Of a DNA stretch of 64,000 nt, positions 35,700 to 48,706 are shown one piece after another. The notes beneath the pieces were generated by a model. The model did not search any database, was not told where the DNA came from, and saw only the letters and a list, made by a program, of their open reading frames with translations. The first letter of the stretch is position 1; every line of letters starts with the position of its first letter. A program made the translations under genes and the position numbers. The stretch is from Acanthacorydalis orientalis (lineage: Eukaryota; Arthropoda; Insecta; Megaloptera; Corydalidae): positions 34,856,996 to 34,920,995 of the forward strand of contig CM068313.1 in assembly GCA_034766995.1 (NCBI GenBank), in the 5' to 3' direction.

Positions 35700-38600
35700 A
35701 AAAATATGAGATAAACTAATAATACGACAATGACATCATTGAAAGATGTGTAGAGTAAATGGAGTCGAATAATGTTCTATCCATTTCGTGTGTCTGTGAT
35801 TTTTGGTATACTTTTCGTATTTATTTTGTTTGCGTTTTGTTTCGGATCATGTCACGCATATGAAAATTGATTTACTAAGTGGCGCCATCAGCCGCTTCGC
35901 ACTTCTAACATGCACTGTTTCGAGACTGGCGAGTTTTTTTTTATTCATTTATATATTTGTTACAGAAATACCTTTCCTATATTCACGTACTCTCTCGCCA
36001 ATACGAAATGTTCGAAAATTCTTCTATTTTTAATAGATTATCTAAATTGATATAAGATGCATTAAGCTGTAACGAATTGAATCCAGTTGAAGTCAGTTCA
36101 GATCAATTTTTAATAAATGTAAAAATCGTTAATGTAACGTTTTAAAAAGCGATTTTTTTAAATAGTTAGATAGGTTTAAATAATTAAAATTTTATGGACA
36201 ATAAATTATTCGGTATTTGTTCACAAATATTAAAAGAATTCATTATCTTTTATAGGGTATTACCTATTGAAATGAAGTAAAATCCGTCAATTTTTCAAGT
36301 TGTGCACAGTGATATTTTATGTAGGCTATAATGATTTAAATACGCATAACGTTGGTTATATAAATAATTAAAGTAAACCCTAGAATTCAATACAATGTAA
36401 TAAAAATTTGTAATAACGAAAAATACCTCAATTTTCCAGTCAGTTTTAGTTAATTATGAATGGTATACGACATTTTTCTATACAAATTCGCTTATGTTTA
36501 AGACTGAGCTTTTGATTTAGGTCGCCTTTCATTGAGAAAACGATTCGATTCTAACAAAGAAAATAAAATCGTTAGAACGTTTCAACATTGACAGCATTCT
36601 AAATGAAAAAGAAATATAAAAATATCTTATAATACTTTCACTGAGAAAATAGCAGTATATTCTATTATATTAAAGGAGACATATTTTTCGAAAAAAAATA
36701 TTCTTGCTAATTAACTTATCTATTTAGAAGTGTAACTTCATTGTTTGTAAATTAGATTTGTAAATAAAATGATTAAAAAAAGTGTTGTTTAAAGTACATG
36801 TTACCGTTCAAAGTAATATCAGGAAAAATAATATTTTATCTAATAATGATAATTTGTGGAATAACGATAAAAAGTGTTTTTTTTTGATGATGTTTTGATT
36901 AGAATTACAATAATTCTTTTTTAAATTATATATTTAATTTTAAGGAAAAAAATGAAATACTTGATTGTCTCAGTGTTACATGAATAGATATTACAGAATA
37001 TAATAAATACATACTTGAAGACAGATTTAAGAAGAATTAAATATTGATTAATTTAGATAGAATTGAATATGATATTTGATAAATTACTTTACAAAAATGA
37101 ATGATAATAATGAAGATACCGTGATGATTTTTTATTGTTAATTATAACAATGTTCGACGAAAATACTTACAATAAATATATATGATAATGAAATTTCTAT
37201 TTAAAAGTGCATATTCGCATATTGCTTATTTATATCTTTTAAAATTAAATGATCTCTTTGATTATTCTGAAATATTTTTTCTTCCATAATTTTTTATTCG
37301 GAAATTAAAAAATCTTAACTTTGAGATTATCTCATTATTGATATTTTAAATGTTTAGATAATCTCATCATAGAGTCTGTTCTAAATCCCATCTTAATACA
37401 TTTTATTATTTGTATTTATTATTAATTTATTTGTTCTTTTATAATTATTCTACTATGAGAACTTTTTTAATAAAAAAAATTGAGATAATAAATTTAGTAA
37501 ATGATTAGGGGGTTGATTGATTAATGTTGGGGAATTATATGAACTATACAAGATTCTCACTATTTTGTATTATATTTTAGAGTATTTTTTAATTTCATGT
37601 TATATTTAATGATATATTTAAATTAAATATTCGTTATTAATGTATAAAATTACTTTTACAAGTGGAATATCTCGCTATAAATTAAAAATTATTTATTATA
37701 ATTTTTCAGTGCTTACTTTTTTGAGTCTTGTCAAGCTTCTAAATCACATTATAAAACTGAATTGTTTGAGAATCTCTGCAACAGAGATAATATTATTTTT
37801 AATCATTACTTATTGTTGGTTTTTCTCGAAAAATATAAAATAATAAGTATGCTCGTCATTATCAATATTAATTATAAACATAATTGATATCATTCTCTAG
37901 GAATGTAATCTGTAAATACATTGGTTGCTGAAATAATGCCATTTTAAAAAAAAATATGACTCACGTATGTTTTTTAAACGAATAATATTAATTTGTCACG
38001 AGAAAAATGATTATGCCAATTAATTTCGAGTTTGCGTGAGAATATTTAAGGATCTTGAGACAAGAAATTGAAAAGATATTTACATATTTTATATATGCCA
38101 TATGATATATGTGTAAATATTTAGAATACGAGACAGATTTGTGTGCGTTTATAATATTTAAATTTGTCCTGATCTCATATATGTGTATAAGTATTTTCCA
38201 ACTCCTCCGAAATGGACTTTGTTAGCGAATTGTTTTGTTTCATTGTATAATATAAATTTCATTATATATTCAGTCAATTAGTAAGTATCAAGAGGCTTAA
38301 TGGGCTATGATCAATTAACAAGCATTTATTTATGAATAGTAAAATTATTAATTAACGAATTATCAAAGAATACATTTTTAATTATAAAATATATAAAATG
38401 ACAAGTTATCAAATTATTACATAGAATAATATATTTTTCTGTATCTTTTTGATGCAAAATTAAAACGAGCTAATATTTTAATAGTGCCTATAAATATTCC
38501 AGTACTTATAAAATATTCAAGACATAATATATTTTACATGCCAGGTTCAAATCGATCAAAATAAAATTTTAATGGATTTTTTTATATTCTCGTAATATAA

Positions 38601-39874
38601 TTTTTACAAATAAGATATTTATGATATTTGATATATTTTTTATTTATTTATAATTTATATATATATATATATATATAATTTTAAATCAATTATTTTACAT
38701 CTACTTCATTGTTAATTAAATAAATATCCTTTTCAAATTCCTTTGTATTTAACCACACTACATAAATTTATAAAATATTTTCAAGTGGTAAGTTTATTAA
38801 GCGATTAAAACAGCGGGCTAGTATTCTTTACATACCAAAGTAGATTTTTTTGATACCAGTTCATTAAGTTTTACTGCTGTCCAACGCCAATTATTTTTTG
38901 TATAAATTTTAAACACTGTATTATTTCCAATACATGTTTATCGAAATATTTATTTATGTGAATTACAACATCCATACTGCAGAATTTTTAATACTGTACA
39001 TAAAAACAAGTATGCTGACTTAAAATGATTTGATTAATTTTAATAAATTTAATTATCTTTCGGGGTTTTTTTTTAATATACATATTTGTTATAATAAAAT
39101 TCTTGTAAAAAATAATTTTTAAAACGTTTTCCGATTTTTTTTGCTTTCATTTTTTGCATAACTCAAAATCATTGAAAAAATTAAATAAAGGAACGCCCTA
39201 GTATTAATTATTAGTGTGAACTATTAACTATTCAGACCTTAATTACGTTTAAGTATTATAATTTAGCCATAAAATTGCAATAAACCCATTTGCAATATTA
39301 ATAACTTTCTCACAGAAAAAATAAAAATCCATGGTTCGCAGACTATTAAAGTTTAACGACCGCTGGATTAGATATTAATTTTTTTTATATATCTAGAACA
39401 TATTTCTCATTTTAATTAAAAAACATTATTTTGACATAAAATGTGTTTCTCTTATTGTATTCTATAAATTGCTGTTATTACATCAAAACGTTAATGTACA
39501 AATATGGGTTCATAGTGAAATATTTTAAACAAATTGTAATATTTTCTTTCAGTATTTTTCCATTCGCAACATTTTTTATAAATTAATTTATCTACAGAAA
39601 ATAAAAATAACAAAATAATAATGTATACGAGTATATTGAGATAATATAATTGATAATGTTTTAATACAATGTTTTAATTGAAACATTTATAATAGAAAAT
39701 ATTTTTTTATATTTAATAGCTTCTCATATATTTGATAGAATATATATTGTTATAATTATAAAAAAAAAAGTTAATTAAATACTTTATACCAATTTCAAAT
39801 ACAATAATTTTCTATAATCAATACATATGTATGTTTACTACTTATATACTACTTCAAATGCTCTGTTAGACAAG
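35700..39874. other. AT-rich non-coding stretch, nearly free of (TA)n arrays
   Basis: Only one short array (38655-38677). A GC-richer patch at 35870-36010 has no recognisable content; the frame from 35803 uses a TTG start and gives a hydrophobic low-information peptide. No gene called. Confidence 0.45.
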
Positions 39875-39946
39875 TCTTCGGTAGTATAGTGGTAAGTATC
39901 CCCGCCTGTCACGCGGGAGACCCGGGTTCGATTCCCGGCCGGAGAG
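39875..39946 (+). tRNA. tRNA-Asp, anticodon GTC
   Basis: A 72-nt cloverleaf. The acceptor stem pairs TCTTCGG (39875-39881) with CCGGAGA (39939-39945), one T-G wobble in seven pairs, and the discriminator is G39946. The anticodon stem CCCGC/GCGGG (39901-39905, 39913-39917) holds the loop CTGTCAC, with GTC at 39908-39910. The T arm CCGGG/CCCGG holds the loop TTCGATT. The D arm contains TAGTATAGTGG (A box) and GGGTTCGATTCC forms the B box, so the Pol III internal promoter is intact. The sequence is close to the conserved metazoan tRNA-Asp-GTC. No intron, and CCA is not encoded. It is isolated, with no other tRNA in the window. Confidence 0.95.
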
Positions 39947-39951
39947 TAAAA

Positions 39952-39957
39952 TTTTTT
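39952..39957 (+). terminator. RNA polymerase III T-run terminator of tRNA-Asp
   Basis: TTTTTT, five bases after the end of the mature tRNA, as expected for Pol III termination. Confidence 0.85.
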
Positions 39958-39959
39958 GT

Positions 39960-40231
39960 TATATATTTTTATACATTATATATTTCATTTCGAAAGTTTT
40001 AAATAAATTTAATATGTAATTATTTTTTATTTTTGTTAATGAAATTTGTTTTGGTGTTCGAATATATGCAAAACAAACGTAAAATCTAAATTTTTATATG
40101 CTAATTATAGAAAAAAAGCCACATTTTCTTAAAGTATTATTAAACATTTATAGTGTATTAAGTAATTGTGATTTTCTCTTTTGTTACAACACACATACAT
40201 TTTTGTATATGTGAAGATGATTTAACATCAC

Positions 40232-40287
<56 letters not shown>

Positions 40288-40964
40288 AATTTTATAAATG
40301 CATGTGTGGGTTTGTGCATGTAAGTGTTTCAGTGTGTGTATATTACTTAAACCGTAAGAATTTCAAATTAGCTTAAAAATTATTAAACAAAGCGCAAATA
40401 TCCGGTCATGTGTTCTGCAAAAGATACTTTTCTCAGTAATTGTAGATATATACGAAATGTAGTCATTATGTATTTATGTAGGTCTGTTCTGTGTGAGGGT
40501 AGGTAATATAATATATCATTTACTTTTACAAGCTATTCTCATGAATATTATGGTAGTTGTTGTAATGATTGAGTATCCAAATAACTTGACGCATGTATAT
40601 TTCAATATCTTTTAAAAAAATATTAACATACATGTAATACAAGTCGAAGGCAAATTTAATGTCAATCAATAATTAAATTGTTCGAGTGCATTTGTAGTGT
40701 TTAATATCTATTTCAATACAACTCAAAATGTTTTTATTGTGGAAATAAATATCTATACTTATTACAAAAATTCTTTGTAATACTAAGAGCTTTATTTTTA
40801 GATAAGTCTGGTATTAGATATTTTTGGATTGTATGTAGAAGTTTGTAGGTCGCCTCTTTCTCTCCTTTACTTTTTAGATATTTTTATTTTGTATATTTAA
40901 TATAACGAATTCTTCAAATAGTATTAATCAAGCCAATTATAACAAATAATATTTATATATTAAT

Positions 40965-41025
<61 letters not shown>

Positions 41026-41540
41026 AAATTAAAGATACTCGTAGTTAAAATAGATAATCATATACAAGTATAGAAAATAAAAATACTTGCTTTATTAGTG
41101 ATAGTAAAATCGCGTATTACATTTTTTAAGTTTATTATGTGATATTTTTGACTCTAAAGTTTATTAAGTATTTTATACGTTGTACGAAAATTATGAGAAA
41201 CTGTGTTTTTTAACACTTAAAGTGTCCGTTAGTTTATAGGGTGAGGCTGAGGCAGTTGAACCGTTTGTATTTATGTTAGATCGGACCTTTTCATGATTTG
41301 TGAAATTTCTATTGTTTTTTGAATGCACAATATATATAAACACTTTTTCGTGACCAATTGATACAAAAAAAAAATGTTTTGAGAATTATTATAATTGACG
41401 TTTTCATCAAAAATAAACAATCATATTAATTATTAAATCTTATTTATTTTAACATCTTTTTAAAAAAATTGTTAAAATGATTATGTTGATTTTTACTTAA
41501 TCATTTTAAGAGCAAAAAAAAGAACATGCATTACAGTTAG

Positions 41541-41541
<1 letters not shown>
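39960..41541. other. AT-rich non-coding stretch
   Basis: Contains (TA)n-(TG)n at 40235-40287 and (TA)n at 40968-41021. No gene seen. Confidence 0.45.
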
Positions 41542-41583
<42 letters not shown>

Positions 41584-41586
<3 letters not shown>

Positions 41587-42803
41587 TCGAATCTGTTTTT
41601 ATGTAAATCTTTTCAATGCTGTTTTGAAGTTATGCGGTGCATATTTCATGCAAATTCGGGATTTCCCCGTTGTATATACATATATCAAAAAATCAAAAAT
41701 AATTTTATTGATATGAATAAAAAGTACAGTGTATTAGTACACTGATGAGGTACCGATATTGGGTCCGGGGTCTAAGCATTGGCTTTTAAGCCGGTTTTGA
41801 AAGGAAGATAGGAGTTAGATATGAAGGTTTAGCTAAGCTTAGTAGTTTGAATGTCGGGGAAAAAGTATATACATATATGAGCTGCACGTTGTTTAAAATG
41901 CGTTGCAAACAGTGCAATCATTCAAACATCGTCAATATCAGCTGAAGTTATTATTTAGTACATGAAATTGGTGGAGACGGTTTTGATATCTTTAGCCAGA
42001 ATGATGTCGACGAACTGCTTGTATATAATGCTTTAAGTGATGATGATATTACTGGTATAACATTAGATAACGCCGAAGATCCAGAAAACGATACTGAAGC
42101 GGAAAAGAAACATATCCCCCTCATTGAAAATATAATTTGAGAAGGTCTTCAACTTTGCAGTAAATTGGAAAATCATTTTCTTGTTCATGACACAAATTCC
42201 GAACTAGCCTTCAAATTCCAACATAAATTGAAGACTTGTATGTCTCGATATCGCTAACTGCATAAAAAATTAGTAAAAATCATCATCGCAAAGTTTAAAC
42301 ACTGATTACATTGTCAGAGGAAAAAAATCGACACAGAACGAGAGCGAAGTTGACGCTAATTCTGTTTGTGAAGAATAATTGTTTTTACCGTGAAGATCTG
42401 ATGCGCTATCTCTTCTAGTGATGAGTGTGATTCCGCACTAGCTCGCAAATCACACCGAATATTGTCAGATACCGACGACAATTCTGATAAAAAGTGTGAA
42501 AGGAATTATTACTTTTCAATAAAATTGAATGAATAAAGTTTTAAAACAATCTTATTTTAAGTTTTATAGCATTTTTTTTCAGATTTTCAAATGATTTTTT
42601 TAAGCATTTTTATTTTCCTGAATATTCATAAATTTTTTTATGTGATTTTGGATGTATTTAAACTCATTGCTTTGGTTTTATGCGGTTTTAGATAATTATG
42701 GAACGAATCCCTAATTTTTCAACGTAAGTTGTATCCTTTTTTGTGCGATTTTTTTATATAAGCTTTTCTGTGGAACGTATCTACCGCATAAAAAGAGACT
42801 TGA

Positions 42804-42806
<3 letters not shown>
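41584..42806 (+). mobile_element. Decayed pogo/Tigger element with C-terminal transposase relic
   Basis: About 1.22 kb. The left end CAGTCGAATCTGTTTTTATG directly follows a (TA)n array. The right end, read inward, is AGTCAAGTCTCTTTTTATGC, and outside it lie (CT)n then (TA)n. Inside (about 41965-42300), frames give GGDGFDIFSQNDVDELL, then LSDDDITGITLDNAEDPEND, a stop, and EGLQLCSKLENHFLVHD, then ELAFKFQHKLKTCMSRYR. This order (acidic D/E tract, then EGL...A..F...D......F...L......Y..L) matches the C-terminus of Tigger/jerky transposases. A further acidic piece, SDECDSALARKSHRILSDTD, lies near 42420-42480. The DDE core and HTH regions are missing or unreadable. Confidence 0.65.
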
Positions 42807-42861
<55 letters not shown>

Positions 42862-42870
42862 ATGTGTGTG
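42803..42870. repeat. Compound (CT)n-(TA)n-(GT)n array at a Tigger edge
   Basis: (CT)n at about 42803-42820, (TA)n 42821-42849, then GT repeats. It begins exactly at the right end of the Tigger relic, whose terminal base seems to have been absorbed into the CT tract. Confidence 0.85.
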
Positions 42871-44979
42871 CAAGTTTAATAACTACTGGAAAAAATAATT
42901 CTGAATTTTAAACAATCACATTTGCAGTAACTTTACAGTAACATTTACGTTTACAGTCAAGTTCCGGTAATTTTACATCCGATAATTTGTAATATTTGAC
43001 ATAGCAGTTCTTTAGCATAGTTTTAATTTGATATTTCCTTCTACAGCTTAAACACCACAATAAGCAATTTTATTTAAAATCGAAAATTTATTTTAATTGT
43101 CAAACTATACCATAATACTCATACATTATGTAAGTCTATGTGTTATTTTCAGCAAAAGTAAAATAAACAGAATAGCACTTATACCGTTTTTTGTGCAGTA
43201 CAATTTGCCTTTTTTCATATTGAAAATGGATGGAAATGTAAAATGAATCATTTGTTTTTAAAGTTCATCAATTTCTAAATTAAATTGGGTACGGTTTCAT
43301 ACTTCTATAATTTGAAACTCTCTTTAATTTGAGAATAACAATTCAATTAATGTATTACTAATGTAATATATATATACGTATGTACGTATGCATGTATGCA
43401 TGTATAAATGAACATAAAATGTCAAATCGATTTTTATAAAATGTATCTGCTATACTTATGATGTATTATTGTTTCAAAGGACACACACATTTGAAAGCAA
43501 GTAAATATAAATAGTACGCTTATGAAAAAAGGTGACTGACACGTCTGTTAAATTACAATTAGTTAAATACATATTTTATTTGTGATATATCTTAATAAAG
43601 TTCCTTTCAATTTCTGCGTGACATTGAAAACGAGATACGCACATATTTGAAAGTGATATTTGACTAAAGTCTGTTCATTTACCTTTTAAGGTACGCCAAG
43701 TATTATATAGCCAATAAAATTGGATATGAGGTTGCGAGTAAAATGCCGACTTTATTATAAGCTTTTGTCATTTCATGTTTTCAACAATATACCTCCGTTT
43801 CACTTTTAAAGTAGAGATAATAAAATTTATTTCACCAATAAAAAGAAAATGCGTGTGTCAACCGTGTTTCTTAAATGAAAATATTTTTTATATAGTTTTA
43901 AGAACTAGTGTAATATATTAATTTGTTACATACGTTTCTTTACAATTAACCGTTACAATCATAGATAAAGTTGTATGCATAGTTATTATTTAGAAATAGA
44001 TGAGATAAACTTTAATTATATAATTTAATTAACTTTTTTGTTTTCAATTTGCTCATTTATTAAGTTGAAAATTGACATATTCACTGTATTTTCTATGAAG
44101 TTGACAGTTTCAGTAAAAGTTATAAAAAATCAATACTTTTCTATAAAAATAAGAAAATATACGAACCTAATCTCTCTATTTAACCCATTCGCTTCTTTTA
44201 AGATTGGAACGAATTTATTTAAACAATATTTAGATGTATTATTTTTAAAAAAAATAGCTACCAATTTGAATTTCTTAGATAGTAATATAAAATAATAAAT
44301 AATAAATTTGTTTTTATCAAAGACACCTAAAATATACATAATTTACATTTTAGTTATATTTATGTTATTTTCTTTTGTGAAATTCTTCAGCAATAAATAA
44401 GACTAGAAAATTTTGATTATTAAAAGTTTTATTCTAGCTAGGAATTTTTAATATTCAATTTTTAATATTCAATTTTTAATTTTCTAAAAATACTATCATT
44501 TATTGTTATTATTTTAAATAACTATCTTTAAATAATAATAACTAATTTAAATAAATAATTTTTATCTGTTTAATTCTTATATTGTTAATAAATTCTAATA
44601 GTTTTTTTAGTAAGTTGCTGTTATATTTAATTTAATTTGCAACATTTTAATTGATTTATAATTGTAATACAATGTTTTCATCCATAATAGAAAAATAAAA
44701 TTTTATAATTTAAGTATTTACACATTTTTAAGGTTTATTAACTGTTTCTCGCTTAAATTCCCACTACTTATATTTTCTTAGGGCTTGTCTTTTATACGTA
44801 GCTAGTACTATATACCAACAGTTTGAAATTCACTTTTTATATTACATGTTACAATTTAGATATACTTGGATATAAAAATATATTTGTTTTCCTGAATAAT
44901 GATTAATTTTATTTTATTATTGTTTATAATAAGTTTATATTAATATAACTGATTTTTTTAAATATTTTCTTTTTTTTAG
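42871..44979. other. AT-rich stretch with a possible Tigger-like end
   Basis: CAGTCAAGTTCCGGTAATTT at 42954, preceded by TA, resembles a CAGT-type transposon end and shares CAGTCAAGT with the right end of the relic at 41584..42806. No matching opposite end was found. The overlapping frames at 44038 and 44130 are AT-rich chance ORFs. Confidence 0.35.
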
Positions 44980-45050
44980 ATACTATATGTTCCACGAAGC
45001 ATCGTCTTTAGGGACCATGATCTATCAAGTTCGAGGAACGTTAATCGAAG
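44980..45050 (+). other. Candidate 71-nt internal exon, unidentified
   Basis: It is preceded by an excellent acceptor (TATTTTCTTTTTTTTAG, AG at 44978-44979) and followed by the donor G/GTAAGA (45051-45056). It is GC-richer than a long AT-rich flank on either side. With one incoming base, the frame reads YYMFHEASSLGTMIYQVRGT, then LIE, and leaves one base outgoing; a second frame is open too (begins ILYVPRSIVF). In the first frame the pattern HEASSLGTMIYQV loosely resembles the start of a cadherin repeat (E-x-x-x-x-G-T-x-I). That is speculation. Either an exon of a gene with very long introns or a spliced non-coding RNA would fit. Confidence 0.35.
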
Positions 45051-45056
45051 GTAAGA

Positions 45057-46280
45057 TACTGTATCAAAATAATATTTGTTATGAAAATGACTTTTATAAA
45101 ATTAATTAATGGGTTTTTAATGATTTGTTTCCGTCGAAAAATTATGAATATTTTTTATATCATTAAAATAAAATTAGTAGTGATTGTAATTTACTTGAAA
45201 AAAAATATTTTATAATTGTTATTTATAATAATATTTTATATATGTGAAAATTATAAATTTAGTGTGTTTTTCAAATCAATTAAAAGGTATCATTCTGGGA
45301 AAGTAATCGAGTCAAAGCATGTTTTTTCATTAAGTTGAAAACTAAAAACACTGGAATGTAAACAGTATGTCTTTAAGAAAATTATTAAGAATGAATTACA
45401 AACGCATGTTTTAAAATTATTGCCTTCTTCTATGATTCTTTTAATTTTAAATCAAGAATAAATAGAATTCTAAAAGAGATTTTTTAAAAAAGGTCTAGTA
45501 CAGAATTTTCAATCATAAGTTTATACATACATATAGAAAAAATTACACGTAGCTTTTTGTATTTTATATATTGCATGTAATGCAAACAGCATATTCTTAG
45601 AATTTATTTAAAACGTACAGCTGTATGAATTTTTATAAATTAAGACAACTTTTTATAAAAATAAATTTTGTTTTTTGTAAAAATATTTAAAATGTCTTAC
45701 CTTTTGCATTAAATGATACACTAATAAAGAGTTTGTTTAAAAAAGCTCGATAATACTTAATGATATTATGATTTCACATAAAAGTTTGAAATAATGATAA
45801 TTATTAATAGTTTATACAAATATATATGTTTTTTTAAATAATTGATTTTAAATGCAGGTGTGATTCTGCTTTTCAAGATAAAGCAATTTTACATTTTAAA
45901 TTCTTGGAAAATTGGATTATTCTTATTTGAATCGTGTAATACTTATACTTTCTTAAGATTATGCATGTATGTTTTAAATAGTTTTATATTGAAGATTCAT
46001 ATCTTATGTAGAAAATGTATTTTTGTGTGCATAAAAATCGATTTTTCAAAGTTACAGTTACTGGTATCATAAAAAGATTTTTTTCAAATGTAAATATGAT
46101 CGTAAACTGAAGAAAAGCGTACAAAAAACGAGTTGTGATTATGAAATAAAATCAAAACCAAAAACGTATTAAAAATATAAACCAAACGTACAAAAGACAA
46201 CATTACGGACAAACCAAAATGACCACATCGTATTTATATATTTTACTATTATTAGTTTTACAAGGGCATTACGTCTACAC
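45057..46280. other. AT-rich non-coding stretch
   Basis: No arrays of note and no recognisable element. The frame at 45842..46072 is a chance hydrophobic ORF. Confidence 0.4.
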
Positions 46281-46640
46281 AAGTGTGTGAATGAAGACTT
46301 GAAGAGTGCAAAAGCCTCTCTCAGGGTCGGGCCGCAACAGAATGGTCATGCTTATAATATGACTGAGACGCATGGTGTTTGGAACTATCCTTGACATTGT
46401 TGTCTCGCGCAACGAGAATTAGGTTTCGGCCATGGCCGGTGGAACTGGAGCGAAGCTAACTGCGAACGTATATTTTGATGATAGTTAGATAAGACTTATC
46501 TGTCAATCAAAATTAATCAAAAAAAGTGGACAAATAGATTCTGAAAAGATAAACGACGGTTGCACCAACAAAACCGTACTGCTGTATATAAAAAAAAACG
46601 TGAACCCTGCAGTCTGGCATGTCACAATCGTAAATTTTTG
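46281..46640 (+). other. GC-elevated island with a short ORF in strong Kozak context
   Basis: GC-richer patch (for example CTCAGGGTCGGGCCGCAAC near 46320). ATG at 46432 in the context GGCCATGG opens 18 codons (MAGGTGAKLTANVYFDDS*). A GTATAT donor-like site falls after codon 12 (46468), so a first coding exon MAGGTGAKLTAN is conceivable. No upstream core promoter or recognised family supports it. A decayed element or a non-coding exon is equally possible. Confidence 0.2.
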
Positions 46641-47524
46641 GACTGTCATTAGTAATTAATACAGGATAATATTGTGATCTAGACAACACTTTTTATAATA
46701 ATAACAAATTAAGCTTGGCTAACAGTGTTTTCACCTCGTCAATCAACTTTGTTTAAACTCTACTGGAGCTTTAAATAACGTGTTAGGGATTAACGTATTG
46801 CTGTTTTCTAGTATATTTGATAGTTGCTTACAACTTGTATAAATATATCTTTTATCTTAAATATACTAAGGAGGAATAGTATTTCAATATTTAAATATAA
46901 CTAAATAACAAAAATAAATAGGGTTACATTTTAGTTACAAGTTTAACAATTAACAGTGTAATTAGCTTATATATTTTTTATGTTATCCACAACCGAATGA
47001 TTTTTCTATGAAAATAATTCTATTAGTGTTCTTATTAAAGGCTGACAGTTTGAATAAAAATTATCCGAGTAAAACAGGAGCATATTAGTTTGAAAACGTT
47101 CTGGATGTGTATAACAATGGTTACTATTTTTTTTAATAAAAAAGTTTGGTACTCCGTTGAAATATGGCGTAAAATACATGCAAGACTATATTAGAACTTA
47201 TAAACATGATTTATTGTTTAGAAAACCTGTTCTTCGAGCTATTCAGTTATGATTGAAGTGCGTTTCTCTTTTGTATCCCTTGCGCACAACCCCTGAGGAG
47301 GCACGCACCGTAGATTAAAAACCTTTAATTCTAATGATTAATATTTTATTAATTACTGTACATATTCATTTTTCATTAGTGAATATATGAAATACATTTA
47401 TATTTTTTTTCTAAATAGACATTTCTGTGAATTATAAATACTTTTTTTAATTATAGTTTAGAAATTCATATTTATGATTAACATACTTGTTGATTATAAA
47501 TGTAATAGAAGTTGGATATTAAAA

Positions 47525-47569
<45 letters not shown>

Positions 47570-47685
47570 GTGAATAAAGGCTATTAATAATAATAATAGA
47601 ATATGTTTATTGATTTCAAGTACTTTAAATAAAAGGTATTATAATTATGGAGTGATAAGATTAATTTCAATATACTTTTTTATTT

Positions 47686-47729
<44 letters not shown>

Positions 47730-48183
47730 CTGAAATTTCATTTTACGTTGGTGTTACACTCGTAAAAATTGTGGCTCAAACTGAAACAATACGAAGTGAA
47801 AAAGTTTCTTTATATAGATAGACAGAACATTAGGAGAAAAGTTTCTTATATCAAAGGCTAATTTGGATTAACAGTTTTGCCCAATTTAGGTTTTATTTAT
47901 CCTTTGTATAGAATTAAAATAAATATAAGTAACATTTCTTAGTTTTTCAAACACGGAGAAAATAACGTTTTTGTATAAAAACAAAAAAATATAATGGGAA
48001 TCAATTTGTTTGAAAATAGGTGTTTATTCATTTTTAGTTGTATGAATTTTTGAGGTTATCCTAGCTTTGTCGGCAATAAAAATGAAGAATGAATATTTGT
48101 AATGTATTTTGAATGTCTCTATATAATTGACAAGAAATGTAAACCGAAGAAAATGTAGACTGAAATAATGCAAAATTAGATTG

Positions 48184-48240
<57 letters not shown>

Positions 48241-48372
48241 TAGACATCGATAAAAAATATAAAAAAAAAACAGATAAAAAGAATATAATAAGGATTTATC
48301 AGTCTTGATAAATTAATTAATTTGGAAAATTATTATTTATTTCAAAGCATTTAATTTATATAGTTAACATTG

Positions 48373-48427
<55 letters not shown>

Positions 48428-48615
48428 ACAGAAGTGAATTTTAACAAATATATCCTGATTTTAAACATTCTGATTATACTGTCTATTAAGAAATGCACTT
48501 CGTAAACATATGTTGTTATTTATTGACTTATGTAAAGATTTGGTAAGTATTTACATTAAGAGGATTTTTTTTTAAAATAAACAAATAGACAGATGTTGTT
48601 GATACTTCACCAAAC

Positions 48616-48706
<91 letters not shown>

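Noticed and set aside
35803..36033. 76-codon ORF
   Set aside because: It uses a TTG start, is hydrophobic and low-information, and lacks splice or promoter support.
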